From contig CM026403.1 of NCBI GenBank assembly GCA_014843695.1, positions 1,864,460 to 1,928,459 of the forward strand: 64,000 bases of DNA. The letters run 5' to 3'. The position numbers and the translations under genes were made by a program. The notes beneath the pieces are model-generated. The model saw nothing but the letters and a program-made list of their open reading frames with translations. It had not been told where the DNA came from and did not search any database. Position 1 is the stretch's first letter. Every line of letters begins with the position of its first letter. Origin of the DNA: Archivesica marissinica. Its lineage: Eukaryota; Mollusca; Bivalvia; Venerida; Vesicomyidae. Below, piece by piece: positions 1 to 11,989 of this stretch.

Positions 1-34
1 TACTATATTCAGTCTCTTTGTTAATTACAAACTA

Positions 35-222
35 GTATGTTGGGACGGGCCGAAACTAATGTTGTTAAAACTTGTGGCCCAACCCTTTTGCTTCTCCATA
101 TATAAACATACTGGTAATGATTGTACCATATATCTTATTTATTTCATCTGTAACATGTTTGTAAATTTGAGTTGTATTGTACATTGAATATAAAGAATGC
201 AATAAAATATGATTAAACTAAA
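35..222 (+). mobile_element. Dispersed repeat J, copy 1 (3' end)
   Basis: The block contains a motif 'aatgttgttaaaacttgtgg' followed by 'cccaaccc' and ends at an AATAAA-like signal 'caataaaatatgattaaa'. The same block recurs in reverse orientation near 39965, 45365 and 55828, always ending in this AT-rich polyadenylation-like motif. I read it as the 3' end of a transposable element, probably a retroelement. No recognisable protein is encoded in this copy. Confidence 0.6.
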
Positions 223-232
223 CTCCTATACT

Positions 233-434
233 GTTGGAACGGACTATATGTTTGCGCTTCATTCGGTTATGATTGGCGGTCACATAGGCTGAATAAGCCA
301 ATCAGAATGGAACGGACTATATGTTTGTGTAGTCATTCATTATTAATCACATTGGTTACTTAGAAAATATAATATTATTGTAATTCATCCGGTTATGATT
401 GGTGATCACATAGGCTGAATAAGCCAATCAGAAT
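233..434. repeat. Short direct repeat, two copies
   Basis: A ~50-bp block with the core 'cacataggctgaataagcca' occurs at about 262-312 and again at 383-434. A second motif, 'ggaacggactatatgtttg', occurs at 235 and 311. This is a local duplication of unknown origin. Confidence 0.7.
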
Positions 435-439
435 CGCGC

Positions 440-869
440 GCGACATTGTAAGAAGTTGTAATTATTTAGTGAACGAGCACTATTATTCCAAATCATATTT
501 TATTGAATAGTATTTTATTGCAACTTTTTTCATAATGACAAATACAATTTACAATTACATATCACAATAACATAATTACTGTACATAAAACCTGATACTA
601 TTCATATACATTTTCAAAGTGCAAAAGGATAATCATGTGTCCAAATGTGTAAGAAATTACTCCAATGACAAACAAACGTCACTTCGGGGGCGTGGATGGC
701 CGCTATATGAAATCCTACTTTAGACTAATACGTGTTTAGACCACACAAACACTGTTTATTGATTCAATGTTAGAGTTCGAATGCATTCAGAATAATTTGT
801 AGTAGCAATGCATTTATACGTGAAAACATGCATTTTATTTGCTTTTTGTGATGTAATGTCGCTTTAAAA
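440..869. other. AT-rich unique stretch, no gene seen
   Basis: No credible open frame or RNA gene. At 848-866 the sequence 'gtgatgtaatgtcgcttt' resembles the right terminal repeat of MITE-like element K (12860-13306), directly beside the microsatellite that follows. Confidence 0.4.
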
Positions 870-1307
<438 letters not shown>

Positions 1308-1359
1308 TCGGTGTTCTAATTTGACTGTGGAATTCACCTACACGATACAACTATGCTAG

Positions 1360-2165
1360 TATCATCGCTGTACGCCCATATGTATAGGTACCGATACACA
1401 CCGTGTAGTATGCATGTTGTTACAAGAGACTTATCACAGTTATTTTCACATAATGCATATTCAATGCAACATAACAATTAATAATGTTCACTATATACAT
1501 GGTACATCTAAATTGCCTCTGCTAATCCAAACTAAAAAGATCTTAAAAAAGAGATATCTAGGAATAAAATACTGAAAGCTTAATATAGGCACTAGTGTGC
1601 GACAGTAAAAAATGGTGTAAGAAATCCATTATCAATTTTGATCAGATCAAAAGTGAACTGATTAGCAGCGACTATTTTGTTGACATAAATGTATGTATAC
1701 TGCATAGAGATAAACATACGTTTACGTTAAAATACATGTCTGGTATATTTATAAGAATTATAGGGTATTATTTACAAAGGTAAAATGAATGCTTTTGCAA
1801 AATGTTAAAACAGGTTTTGGCACATGCCCTAATCATATATTTGTTGGAGAATAAAAATATCAACTGGTTATTTCTAGACCGGTTAGAGAAATTACTGTCT
1901 ATACTATACATGTAATACACACATTTTTACATTTCACAATACATCAGTATACTGCCGCTCAGTTATTGAGCTATAAGAGACTATCAATTAACCGTTCATA
2001 TATACAAAAGCACGGCCCTCGGGTGTCATGGCTCGTCCACAGCTCCTTGAAATTTATAAGATTTTAAACTGAACTATTTACAATGTATATGAAAACTGGG
2101 CTTAGCTCTGAGAAAAGTTCTGCCCAATTTATGCTGCCAGTACGATGTGTTGCTTCGTCGTAAAT
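1360..2165. other. AT-rich intergenic stretch, nothing recognised
   Basis: Short open frames only (for example 1595-1783 on +), with no recognisable domain and no codon bias suggestive of a gene. Confidence 0.4.
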
Positions 2166-2170
2166 AGTTC

Positions 2171-2602
2171 GAACAAGAACAACTATTACATATAAGTATG
2201 TAATAGAAGGACGATTGAAAACTCACTCTGCATAATACACACTCGGATAGTGTATTGAGTGAATGTATATAATTATATTATAACGTGCATAATTTAGTAA
2301 TTAAATGTAAACATTTTGCCAATAACATAATACCTTATCCAATGTAATAATATATACCACATCCCTGATGAAACATCCGCTAATCATGTGGGAACCAAAT
2401 ATTATTGTAGGATTTCAACTGCGTAAATAGATTGACCTGGTCATTTCTGGATTCCAACTCAAGTCTGTATTTCTATGTGCACACCAGTGAAAGCTTGGAA
2501 CTAGTTCCTGGTATACAATTGGATTTTTTGATTTTTAATACCTATAATACGAATACATAGCAGTAATTCTTATCACATAAATTCCCATTCGTCCAGAAAA
2601 TA
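2171..2602 (+). repeat. Dispersed repeat M, copy 1
   Basis: About 430 bp shared, in the same orientation, with 17786-18198. Blocks such as 'gtaatagaaggacgattgaa', 'ataccacatccctg' and 'gtctgtatttctatg' occur in the same order in both, with indels between. By eye they are about four-fifths identical. Non-coding, origin unknown; could be an old transposon fragment. Confidence 0.7.
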
Positions 2603-2605
2603 CTG

Positions 2606-3199
2606 TCGAAGTAAATAAGTAATTCCACGCATATTTTCAGAGATATTAATATCTAGGTTAACTTAGATATTTCATTTTTCACAATGAATATTGTGAATAT
2701 ATTCAATCAATTTATCACCAGTTGATTATATTACAAAACAGGCGTCATCAATATTGGATCTATGTAAGCTCATTAGTTTAAATAATCAAGCGGATGGAGA
2801 GATTATACCGGCTGACCTCGCACTGTTGTGTACTCCTTGGCACTACATAACCAAAGATAGCTGCCTATGGCACAGCGATCTTCGGATTTGTGGGTATACG
2901 GATGTTTTGTCCAAAGACAACAATGTAGCGCAATTTCCCCATATACTTCACATGGCTTATGTAACGCTGCCTTCCTGATACTCCGCCGGCAATATTATTT
3001 ATGACGCTATCTTTATTAATACAGAGGAGGTGACCGATACTTTGCGGTAGATCACCGCCAGGTCTGCTGCCTCTCATGTGGAGAGCAGTTGGCTACAACC
3101 GTGTCGGGGTTGGGGGCACTGTGCAACGACAATGTACCTCACGTCACACTCGAGCAGCATCAGATATATCCTGAGAACAGAAAGAAGGCGGAAGAGTTT
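2606..3199. other. Unique stretch without recognised gene
   Basis: Contains small open frames on both strands (2754-2978 on +, 2865-3077 on -) that overlap each other and match nothing I recognise. The 2980-3180 segment is somewhat more GC-rich than its surroundings. Confidence 0.35.
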
Positions 3200-3210
3200 T
3201 TAACTGCGTG

Positions 3211-3501
3211 TGTGTGTGTGTCTTACGTTTTTTATCGTCGCTACCGGTTGCCCATATGAGCGACCACTCCTGATGAGATTAGTTATTTTAGATTTTGGAG
3301 GATAGTGCAATGATACAGACAGATACCCATTTCAGTCTCCTCTGGTTCTTTTACGTGCACGGTGTAAAGCACCGACAAGAGACCTCGGTTTAACGTCCCA
3401 TCTGAAAGACTGTTACTTTTATTAGGGTCAGACGGGGGTTCGAACCTGCGATCCCTGGATTACCAGTCCAGCGTGTTACCATTGGACTACAGATCCGTCT
3501 G
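3211..3501 (-). mobile_element. SINE A, copy 1 (tRNA-Thr-like head)
   Basis: On the minus strand the element begins with a tRNA-like head. It has an A-box region, an anticodon arm 'ctggactggtaatccag' whose 7-base loop gives anticodon GGT (Thr-like), and a B box 'ggttcgaacccccg'. A non-tRNA body follows, then the tail 'tagcgacgataaa' and a short GT run. The 11-bp sequence 'ttaactgcgtg' flanks the element at 3200-3210 and 3502-3512, a clean target-site duplication. Such an element would be transcribed by pol III from its internal promoter and moved by a LINE machinery. Confidence 0.9.
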
Positions 3502-3512
3502 TTAACTGCGTG

Positions 3513-4380
3513 GTCGTTTGTTAAGCTAATGTGGGAGAACTAACTGTGAGGAACATGACACCAACAAGCTTAGTTCAAACGTAACAAGAGCACAGCTTTC
3601 CATTTGGAGAGACATAACTATGTCACGGAGGACAGTCACGCTACTTCAAGAAGAGCATAACAAACACAAATTATAACACATTACGAATCACCAAAGGTCA
3701 AAGCAATATATATTATTGTAGTTGTACCAATTAAGCCGAGTTCCAAGGCCAGTATTAATTCGATAATTCCCAATCCTCCCAAACAAATAACACAAATTGA
3801 TATTAGGATGGCAGCGGTTGTTCCAACTCCCAACTCATGTGGTTGAGCCCAAGACGACCCACAGTGGAAGGACACTGGATATATCGAAGAAGATATCGAC
3901 AGCTGGTCCAATGTGTCGTCCAAAGATGGGTAGGACCATTACTAATCAAGACAACGCACATGCATTAAATTTGGTGACTTGTATGCTTATATACTTACTC
4001 ACGTGTCAATCCTGCGAAGTGTCCCATTTAACTTTCGACGATGGCATTGGGGCCGCACAAAAAGGTGGGCAACAGGGTTACCACACGGCTGCATTGTTAA
4101 AAGTGTTTAGTAGGATTGTGTCCTGTGGATACCGTCAGATTCATAATAGGATTGGTTATGTGAATGTAGAGCTAACGCCAATTACGACGTACATGACGTC
4201 ATTCAATATTATAAACATCTATAACACACTAAAAACGTGTTCATCCAGACGTAGGCACTGTGGTCGAGCCATTTATAGTATGTCTATAATGAACCGCGGC
4301 CTCCGATTGGACATGGAGATACTTTAGCTTTTCAAAATTAAATAAGGATAATAATGGCAACTAGGTCATATAGTATTCTT
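3513..4380. other. Unique stretch with one hydrophobic minus-strand frame
   Basis: A minus-strand frame at 3681-3923 (80 codons) has a long hydrophobic segment, about residues 35-70, that could be a membrane helix. The overlapping plus-strand frame 3797-4327 is longer but looks random. Neither matches a family I know and no splice or promoter evidence is decisive. If anything here is coding, it is more likely a fragment or exon on the minus strand. Confidence 0.25.
3681..3923 (-). CDS. Possible small membrane-segment ORF (doubtful)
   Basis: 80 codons from ATG to TAA. The N-terminal ~30 residues are polar; from about residue 33 the chain is rich in I, L, G and V, long enough for one or two membrane helices. 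No family is recognised. There is no visible neighbouring exon, and the opposite strand is also open, so chance is a serious alternative. Confidence 0.15.
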   Translation of the reverse strand: MDDTLDQLSISSSIYPVSFHCGSSWAQPHELGVGTTAAILISICVICLGGLGIIELILALELGLIGTTTIIYIALTFGDS

Positions 4381-4833
4381 CTCCATGGTCCATTGGTAGA
4401 GGTAGGCTTTGGAATTGAACCGACCCGGTTTCAATACCCTGAGCTGGCCAGATTTAGTATGTGGTTCGATACCCTGACCTGGCCAGCTTTAGTATGTGGT
4501 TCGATACCCTGACCTGGCCAGCTTTAGTATGTGGTTCGATACCCTGACCTGGCCAGCTTTAGTATGTGGTTCGATACCCTGACCTGGCCAGCTTTAATAT
4601 GTGGTTCGATACCCTGACCTGGCCAGCTTTAGTATGTGGTTCGATACCCTGACCTGGCCAGCTTTAGTATGTGGTTCGATACCCTGACCTGGCCAGCAAG
4701 GCATATCATACGTAGTACCTTCTGTGGCCAGCTACCTGGTAACATCTTAGGTCTACACAATAATATGTCCATGAAAATATGTCTATGTCATCTCAAGAGG
4801 TTTGACATTAATGGAACATACATGGCTATATTA
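4381..4833 (+). mobile_element. SINE E, copy 1, with internal tandem expansion
   Basis: The head 'ccatggtccattggtagagg' matches the tRNA-like head of the copy at 22751. After an expanded core the sequence resumes with 'caaggca', as in the sibling ('gcaaggcacc'). It ends with the family tail 'ggtttgacattaatggaaca'. The only large difference from the sibling is the run of 35-bp repeats at 4438-4697. Confidence 0.8.
4438..4697 (+). repeat. 35-bp minisatellite inside SINE E (seven B boxes)
   Basis: One degenerate and seven near-identical 35-bp units. Each holds 'ggttcgatacc', which matches the pol III B-box consensus (GGTTCGANNCC), and 'ctgacctggccag'. The unit corresponds to the B-box segment of the host SINE, so the array arose by tandem duplication of part of the element. 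Confidence 0.9.
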
Positions 4834-5161
4834 TATTTTACTGCTTAATACAGTTTTATTACATTTAGACAAATGTGTTTGCTTGAATTAGTGTGCCTAT
4901 GTGAGTTTATTATGAGGATAAATATATTATTGGACCAGACAATAGTACAGTCAAACCTGTGTTGGTGGTCACCTTTATTAAGCATCCAAAATGTAATTAC
5001 GCAGCGTGTTTCCATACCCCAGTATGCTGTTTTATTATACATTTGACCTCTATTAAACAGCCACCTGGGCTAAGCATCTAATGTATGTGATTCCATTGGG
5101 TGGCTATTTAATGCAGGTTTGATTGTATATAGTATACGTGCAAGAAGACATTACAGAATGA
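4834..5161. other. Short unique stretch
   Basis: AT-rich. It contains an imperfectly repeated motif ('gtttgattgta', 'gggctaagcatctaatg'), but no gene or RNA is seen. Confidence 0.35.
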
Positions 5162-5171
5162 GAAAGCATCG

Positions 5172-5396
5172 TTTATACAAATTTATTTTAGCTCGATTGC
5201 GAAACAAGTTCTTTCAATTTATATTTAATCACTCTCGAGACCTCATTCCTGATGGAATCCATCGCCACGAGGGACAGAGAAGAGGCAACGTGGAATTTAA
5301 ATGCCTTGCCTAAGGGCACAATCGTAACGGCTCCAGCGGGGCTCGAACTCCGGACCTTTCGCACCTGAAGCGAACGCGCATCCACTGCGCTATCAC
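5172..5396 (-). mobile_element. SINE B, copy 1
   Basis: Minus-strand element. The tRNA-like head has 'gatagcgcagtgga', an anticodon arm 'ttcgcttcaggtgcgaa' and a B box 'ggagttcgagccccg'. The body holds 'gcaaggcatttaaattcca', 'gatggattccatcagga' and 'ctcgagagtgatta'. The 3' end is 'aataaatttgtataaac'. A 10-bp target-site duplication 'gaaagcatcg' lies at 5162-5171 and 5397-5406. Confidence 0.93.
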
Positions 5397-5406
5397 GAAA
5401 GCATCG

Positions 5407-5797
5407 GTAAATAGACTCATAGTATACATTTGGTAGCTGATAATATTAGAGGCAACGGGGGCGGGAAGAAGACAACATGAAGAGGAGTAAACAAAAGAAA
5501 GGGAAATATGTTTGTTATTATGGTTCAAAGCCTCAATCACAGCTTATGTCATATGGCGACACCCCGGCTGTCATTGATGGAGGAGGACCCGAACCTACAA
5601 CGATGATGGGTAGGTTGTATGAGGTCAACAACCACAACCACTTGGCAACAGGGGCCCCCTAAAAAAAATCAATCAAAAGATCAAATGAACTGTACGTTTC
5701 ACTCACAGCGGGAACGTATTAGGTTGGTGTCTTAAATATGGACCACCAGTCGTTAATGTGTTAACCCTTTATCTACCAATCACAACAAACGTCGCTT
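5407..5797. other. Unique stretch with an element G fragment
   Basis: At 5546-5600 'gtcatatggcgac' and following bases resemble the end of element G seen at 20140 and 42418. The frame 5477-5662 runs through this fragment and is not regarded as a gene. Confidence 0.4.
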
Positions 5798-7936
5798 ATA
5801 ACCACCGTGACCGGATACTCTTCACAAATTACCCTGTGAATAAAACCACCGTGACAGGATACTCTTCACAAATTACCCTGTGAATAAAACCACCGTGACA
5901 GGATACTCTTCACAAATTACCTAGTGAATAAAACCACTGTGACAGGATACTCTTCACAAATTACCCTGTGAATAAAACCACAGTGACAGGATACTCTTCA
6001 CAAATTACCCTGTGAATAAAACCACCGTGACAGGATACTCTTCACAAATTACCGTCTGAATAAAACCACCATGACCGGATACTCTTCACAAATTACCATC
6101 TGAATAAAACCACCGTAACCGGATACTCTTCACAAATTACCATCTGAATAAAGCCACCGTGACCGGATACTCTTCACAAATTACAGTCTGAATAAAACCA
6201 CCGTGACCGGATACTCTTCACAAATTACCGTCTGAATAAAATTACCGTGACCGGATACTCTTCACAAATTACCATCTGAATAAAACCACCGTGACCGAAC
6301 ACTCTTCACTAATTACCACCTGAATAAAACCACCGTGACCGGATACTCTTCACTAATTAATCTCTGAATAAAACCACCGTGACCGGATACTCTTCACTAA
6401 TTACCACCTGAATAAAACCACCGTTACCGGATACTCGTCACTAATTACCGTCTGAATAAAGCCACCGTGACCGGATACTCTTCACAAATTACAGTCTGAA
6501 TAATACCACCGTGACCGGATACTCTTCACAAATTACCGTCTGAATAAAACCACCGTGACCGGATACTCTTCACAAATTAACCTGTGAATAAAACCACTAT
6601 GACCGGATACTCTTCACTAATTACCACCTGAATGAAACCACCGTGACTGGATACTCTTCACAAATTACAGTCTGAATAAAACCACCGTGACAGGATACTC
6701 TTCACAAATTACAGTCTGAATAAAACCACCGTGACCGGATACTCTTCACAAATTACCGTTTGAATAAAACCACAGTGACCGGATACTCTTCACAAATTAA
6801 TATCTGAATAAAACCACCGAGACCGGATACTCTTCACAAAGTAATATCTGAATAAAACCACAGTGACCGGATACTCTTCACAAATTACCGTCTGAATAAA
6901 ACCACCGTGACCGAATACTCTTCACAAATTACCGTCTGAATAAAACAACAGTGACCGGATACTCTTCACAAATTAATATCTGAATAAAACCACCGTGACC
7001 GGATACTCTTCACAAATTACAGTCTGAATAAAACCACAGTGACCGGATATTCTTCACTAATTACCACCTGAATAAAACCACCGTGACCGGATACTCTACA
7101 CAAATTACCACCTGAATAAAACCACCGTGACCGGATACTCTTCACAAATTAACCTGTGAATAAAACCACCGTGACCGGATACTCTTCACTAATTACCACC
7201 TGAATAAAACCACCGTGACTGGATACTCTTCACAAATTACCGTCTGAATAAAACCACCGTGACAGGATACTCTTCACAAATTACCGTCTGAATAAAACAA
7301 CAGTGACCGGATACTCTTCACAAATTAATATCTGAATAAAACCACCGTGACCGGATACTCTTCACAAATTACAGTCTGAATAAAACCACAGTGACCGGAT
7401 ACACTTCACTAATTACCGTCTGAATAAAACCACAGTGACCGGATACTCTTCACAAATTAATATCTGAATAAAACCACCGTAACCGGATACTCTTCACAAA
7501 TTAATATCTGAATAAAACCACCGTGACAGGATACTCTTCACAAATTACCGTCTGAATAAAACAACAGTGACCGGATACTCTTCACAAATTAATATCTGAA
7601 TAAAACCACCGTGACCGGATACTCTTCACAAATTACAGTCTGAATAAAACCACAGTGACCGGATACACTTCACTAATTACCGTCTGAATAAAACCACAGT
7701 GACCGGATACTCTTCACAAATTAATATCTGAATAAAACCACCGTAACCGGATACTCTTCACAAATTAATATCTGAATAAAACCACCGTGAGCGGATACTC
7801 TTCACAAATTAATATCTGAATAAAACCACCATGACCCGATACTCTTCACAAATTACCCTGTGAATAAAACCACCGTGACAGGATACTCTTCACAAATTAC
7901 CGTCTGAATAAAACCACAGTGACCGAATACTCTTCA
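5798..7936. repeat. 44-bp minisatellite, about 48 copies
   Basis: The unit contains 'ccaccgtgaccggatactct', 'tcacaaattac' and a variable four-base segment before 'tgaataaaa'. Spacing measured between successive 'ggatactc' motifs is 44 bp. Variant units recur in order 264 bp (six units) apart at 7291 and 7555, showing higher-order duplication. All frames contain stops; non-coding. Confidence 0.97.
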
Positions 7937-8785
7937 CTGCCGGGTACATTTTCGTTTATAAGTATTGACATCGTCTACATGTATGTTTGAATGTTAGGCA
8001 AAATATGAATTCAGACATTAATGAAGGCAATTCAGTGCTTGATATGATAATTAGGCCTCACGAACATTAATTCCTTGCTGAATTATCTAATTGTGCCTAC
8101 ACCAAATGAACGGATGTAGTAATATATATCTTTCATGGTACAACGAGGTACGTTCATTACTGGATACAATGGACGCCGCTGGGAGAAGTGGAAGTATTGA
8201 TAGCTCAGTTAGTGAACTCACATCAGGTGTGATACGACTAAGCTAATGCGGTAATAATGTGTTTCAGAATTTGTATAAACTACTGAACATCGCTGCAGTA
8301 TTACAAACTCTTTATCAGTATGTCTGTCTCTTATCGTAACTTTTCCTGGAATCCTGGGGGTATAAATAACACTGTCGACGTCCTCGCAAGGGGTTTGACA
8401 TTAATGGGATTTGTCTGGAATTCTATATATGGTACTGTTGTTATAAGCATAACATTACTACAGTGAAACCTGTCTATAACTACATCGAGTCGAACCAAGA
8501 GTTTGTGTCAGATAACACAGGTTGTCGTTACAACAAGGTTCTCCAATTTGCATCATGTTTTATGTTAGCCAAACATAGGATATGTGTACATCTCAAATCC
8601 ATTCAATAGATGACCACACATTGTAAAGTGATAATTAGCTTAGCTCAACTTACCTGAGAAACCGCTTACCTGTAAGATATTTGGATTGTGCCAATTGTGT
8701 AATTTGGGTTAGTCAGATTACACAGGTTGAAAATACATGCAATGTGCTAAATGGGACCACGAAACAATGTCTTTGTACAGGTAGT
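7937..8785. other. Unique stretch; hairpin-tail fragment at 8378-8410
   Basis: At 8378-8410 'gtcctcgcaaggggtttgac' followed by 'attaatggga' resembles the 3' tail of SINE E and its relatives. The rest shows no gene or RNA. Confidence 0.45.
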
Positions 8786-9008
8786 GTATACACATTTATT
8801 TTAGCTCGATTGCGAAACAAGTTCTTTCAAACTTATATTAATCACTCTCGAGACCTCATTCCTGATGGAATCCATCGCCAGGAAGGAGAGAAGAGGCAAT
8901 GTGGAATTTAAATGCCTTGCCTAAGGGCACAATCGTAACGGCTCCAGCGGGGCTCGAACTCCGGACCTTTCGCACTTGAAGCGAACGCGCATCCACTGCG
9001 CTATCAGG
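8786..9008 (-). mobile_element. SINE B, copy 2
   Basis: Near-complete minus-strand copy with the tRNA-like head at its right end ('gatagcgcagtggatgcgcg' on the minus strand) and the 'aaataaatgtgtatac' end at its left. No clear target-site duplication, so it may be an older insertion. Confidence 0.88.
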
Positions 9009-9147
9009 ACTGCGTATAGGTAAGGCAGGTGTCAGTACAACAAGGTTTTGCTTATATGAATTATATAATAAAATTGCCGGGGCCCAATAGATAATGTCAG
9101 TTAACACAATGTGTCGTTGTAGTCAGGTGTCGTTATAGACAGTATAC

Positions 9148-10258
9148 ACTGTATACTAGAGGACATAGATAACGCACACTTCGGATACGTGTGTATTTAC
9201 ATGAAAAACAATAACTATATAACTACATAGTTTTACACATTTTAGAATAATTCTAGTTGTTCAGTTTGTGTTTTGTAATAAAGATGTGATATATCTTTGA
9301 TTGAATCCTTCGTATTTCGTTTTCATGTAATAATAATCATATAATGTAGGTGTGCGTTTTCTATCTCCTCTAGTATATAATGTAGGTGTGCGTTTTCTAT
9401 GTCCTCTAGTATATAATATAGGTGTGCGTTGTCTATGTCCTCTAGTATATAATATAGGTGTGCGTTGTCTATGTCCTCTAGTATATAATATAGGTGTGCG
9501 TTGTCTATGTCCTCTAGTATATAATGTAGTTGTGCGTTGTCTATGTCCTCTAGTATACCATGTAGGTGTGCGTTTTCTATGTCCTCTAGTATATAATGTA
9601 GATGTGCGCTTCTATGTCCTCTAGTATATAATGTAGGTGAACGTTTTCTATGTCCTCTAGTATATAATGTAGGTGTGCTTTTTCTATGTCCTCTAGTATA
9701 TAATGTAGGTGTGCGTTTTCTATGTCATCTAGTATATAATGTAGGTGTGCGTTCTCTATGTCCTCTAGTATATAATGTAGGTGTGCGTTTTCTATGTCCT
9801 CTAGTATATAATGTAGGTGTGCGTTTTCTATGTCCTCTAGTATATAATGTAGGTGTGCGTTTTCTATGTCCTCTAGTATATAATGTAGGTGTGCGTTTTC
9901 TATGTCCTCTAGTATATAATGTAGGTGTGCGTTTTCTATGTCATCTAGTATATAATGTAGGTGTGCGTTTTCTATGTCCTCTAGTATATAATGTAGGTGT
10001 GCGTTTTCTATGTCCTCTAGTATATAATGTAGGTGTGCGTTTTCTATGTCATCTAGTATATAATGTAGGTGTGCGTTTTCTATGTCATCTAGTATATAAT
10101 GTAGGTGTGCGTTTTCTATGTCATCTAGTATATAATGTAGGTGTGCGTTTTCTATGTCATCTAGTATATAATGTAGGTGTGCGTTTTCTATGTCATCTAG
10201 TATATAATGTAGGTGTGCGTTTTCTATGTCATCTAGTATATAATGTAGGTGTGCGTTT
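9148..10258 (+). mobile_element. Element L, copy 1 (flank plus 36-bp array)
   Basis: Starts with one inverted unit ('tatactagaggacatag'). A conserved ~165-bp flank follows, including 'tacatgaaaaacaataact', 'gttcagtttgtgttttgtaa' and 'gtatttcgttttcatgtaat'. Then comes a run of direct 36-bp units. The same order is found at 14866 and, reversed, at 29405-34575. Inverted ends around a conserved core suggest a non-autonomous DNA element whose right terminal repeat expanded. No protein is encoded. Confidence 0.75.
9345..10258 (+). repeat. 36-bp minisatellite of element L, about 25 copies
   Basis: The unit contains 'gtaggtgtgcgttttctatg' and 'tcctctagtatataat'. Because 36 is twelve codons, one frame stays open and reads as a VYNVGVRFLCPL repeat. 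That peptide is a by-product of the unit length. Confidence 0.97.
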
Positions 10259-10890
10259 AATATACTTCTGGATGCATCACTCTTACGTTGTTTGAGGCCA
10301 CGTTAATGCGACATTAGATCGCAAACAGCCATGAAATACATATGTTAACGTCTCCGTGGCCTAGTGGTTGAGGCGTCCGCCTACGGAGCGGGAGGTCGAT
10401 GTTCGATGATGATAATGATGATTGAGCTTATTTACCCTCGACTCCGGCGAACCATATTGGCGAGGTAGGTCGATGATCAGTCGAATCTCATCAGGGTTTC
10501 GTTCTGATATGGCCGTTTGGTGAGCCTTAAGCTAGTTAAATAATGGTTACCGATTGCCTACCAGCCTGGCGTCTGGCATACAAGCATATGATTCGGGAAG
10601 TACTGATGCTCATAAAAAAGGTGTCGCATAAGTCAGAAATGGCTTGCCCTTTAAATAGTGGTGACACTATAATAAACAAACACTTTACTTTTTATTTTAC
10701 GTATCAATAGCATAATCTTACCCATATACTTCTGGAGGAGTCAATCTGACGTTCTTTGAAGCCACGTAAATGCGAAATTAGATCGCATAAAACCAGGAAA
10801 TACATAGTTTACGTATCAATAGCATACCCATATACTTCTGGCGGCATCATTAGAAATTAGATCGTAAAAAGCCCAGAAATACATATTTTA
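10259..10890. repeat. About 100-bp direct repeat, three copies, split by SINE D
   Basis: Copies at about 10259-10349, 10723-10812 and 10829-10890 share 'atatacttctgg' and 'attagatcg', and each ends in 'gaaatacata' plus a run to 'acg'. The last two are 106 bp apart. The first is separated from them by the SINE D at 10350-10685. Confidence 0.7.
10350..10685 (+). mobile_element. SINE D, copy 1 (tRNA-Arg-like head)
   Basis: The head 'gtctccgtggcctagtggtt' is followed by an anticodon arm 'tccgcctacggagcggg', whose loop gives ACG (Arg-like). The B-box region is poorly preserved and contains a short GAT-rich insertion. The body 'ttaaataatggttaccgatt' and 'cctaccagcctggcg' is shared with the copy at 48424. 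No coding capacity. Confidence 0.8.
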
Positions 10891-10894
10891 CGTA

Positions 10895-11378
10895 AGAATT
10901 ACATTGCTACTTAAATTCATCCGAAATAATTCGATCACTACTTTTCAATCATTAAACAGTGACCTTGTGATACACAAACTCAAGTTGCTAGAAGGTAAAA
11001 TGTAGTTCGAAATTAATTTTATTTTTTACACTAATTAACATAACAGCAGTAACTTTCAATTGAGAATATGTCGGAACAATTCTAGCTGTTCTGTTAGAAA
11101 TGACAAATACAATTAGTAAAGCACTTGTATGTTTCCAGAAGATCCTTATTCTATAACGGACAGCAAATTGCCAAATGGGCTTCCAGTAATATAATGCGAA
11201 ATGAAATTGACAGATTGGTGTGGAAGCAAACTGTATGTAAATCACGTGTCAGTTAGACATGATTGAGCTTTATTTCGCAGTTATTCAGATTGTAATTAAA
11301 TATGTGATTTACCGACACATAATATTCATGTAAAGTACACAGCCTGCAACGTAGGAAGAAGTTGGATAAAACGATGTA
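10895..11378. other. AT-rich stretch, nothing recognised
   Basis: A minus-strand frame (10988-11245) is open but has no family resemblance. Confidence 0.35.
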
Positions 11379-11388
11379 AATGACAGTG

Positions 11389-11621
11389 GATGTCGTGATA
11401 GCGCAGTCTAGCGCGTTCACTTCATGTGCGAAAGGTCCTGAGTTCGAGCACTTTGGGGTAGTTACGATTGTGTCATTAGGCAAGGCATTTAAATTCCACG
11501 TTGCCTCTTTTCTCTCTCCCTCGTGGCGATGAATTCCACGAGGAATGTGTTCTCGAGAGTGATAAATATAAGTTGTAAGAACTTGTTTCGCAATTGAGCT
11601 AACATAAATTTATATAAACCT
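11389..11621 (+). mobile_element. SINE B, copy 3
   Basis: Plus-strand copy starting 'tgtcgtgatagcgcagt' and ending 'aaatttatataaacc'. It is flanked by 'aatgacagtg' (11379-11388) and 'aatgatagtg' (11622-11631), a target-site duplication with one mismatch. Confidence 0.9.
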
Positions 11622-11631
11622 AATGATAGTG

Positions 11632-11985
11632 TGCAGTTTTAAATGAACTTTCGTAAAGCTAAATATTGTGTTGATAATTCGGATCAATAAATAGGAATGT
11701 TCATCCAAACACCATGACACCGTTAATGTACATATGGGTATTTTAACGGTAGCTGGACACCGATAAGCTAAGCTTAGATGTGTCGAGGCAACTGTAAATA
11801 ATGCAACTGACAGATAGTATAACGTACGACTATATGTAGCTGGATAAATAACTCCTATTTCAACCATTATCTCTGTAGAAGATTTGTCAAATGATATTCT
11901 TGAATGAAACCTGTATGTAAATTAAAGGAAAACGTTATGCTATGAGTTTTACAATATTGGTTTGGTTAAGGTCGTTCACTTCAAA
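11632..11985. other. Unique stretch, no gene seen
   Basis: A minus-strand frame (11610-11867) overlaps the end of the SINE and lacks recognisable features. Confidence 0.35.
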
Positions 11986-11989
11986 TCGC

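Noticed and set aside
3211..3501. tRNA genes (Thr-, Glu-, Arg- and Leu-like) at many loci
   Set aside because: Each tRNA-like head is followed by a shared non-tRNA body and tail and is often flanked by target duplications. They are SINEs, and no acceptor-stem pairing or free-standing tRNA was found.
3797..4327. A 176-codon plus-strand ORF
   Set aside because: Amino-acid composition looks random, with no motif. The opposite strand is equally open over part of it.
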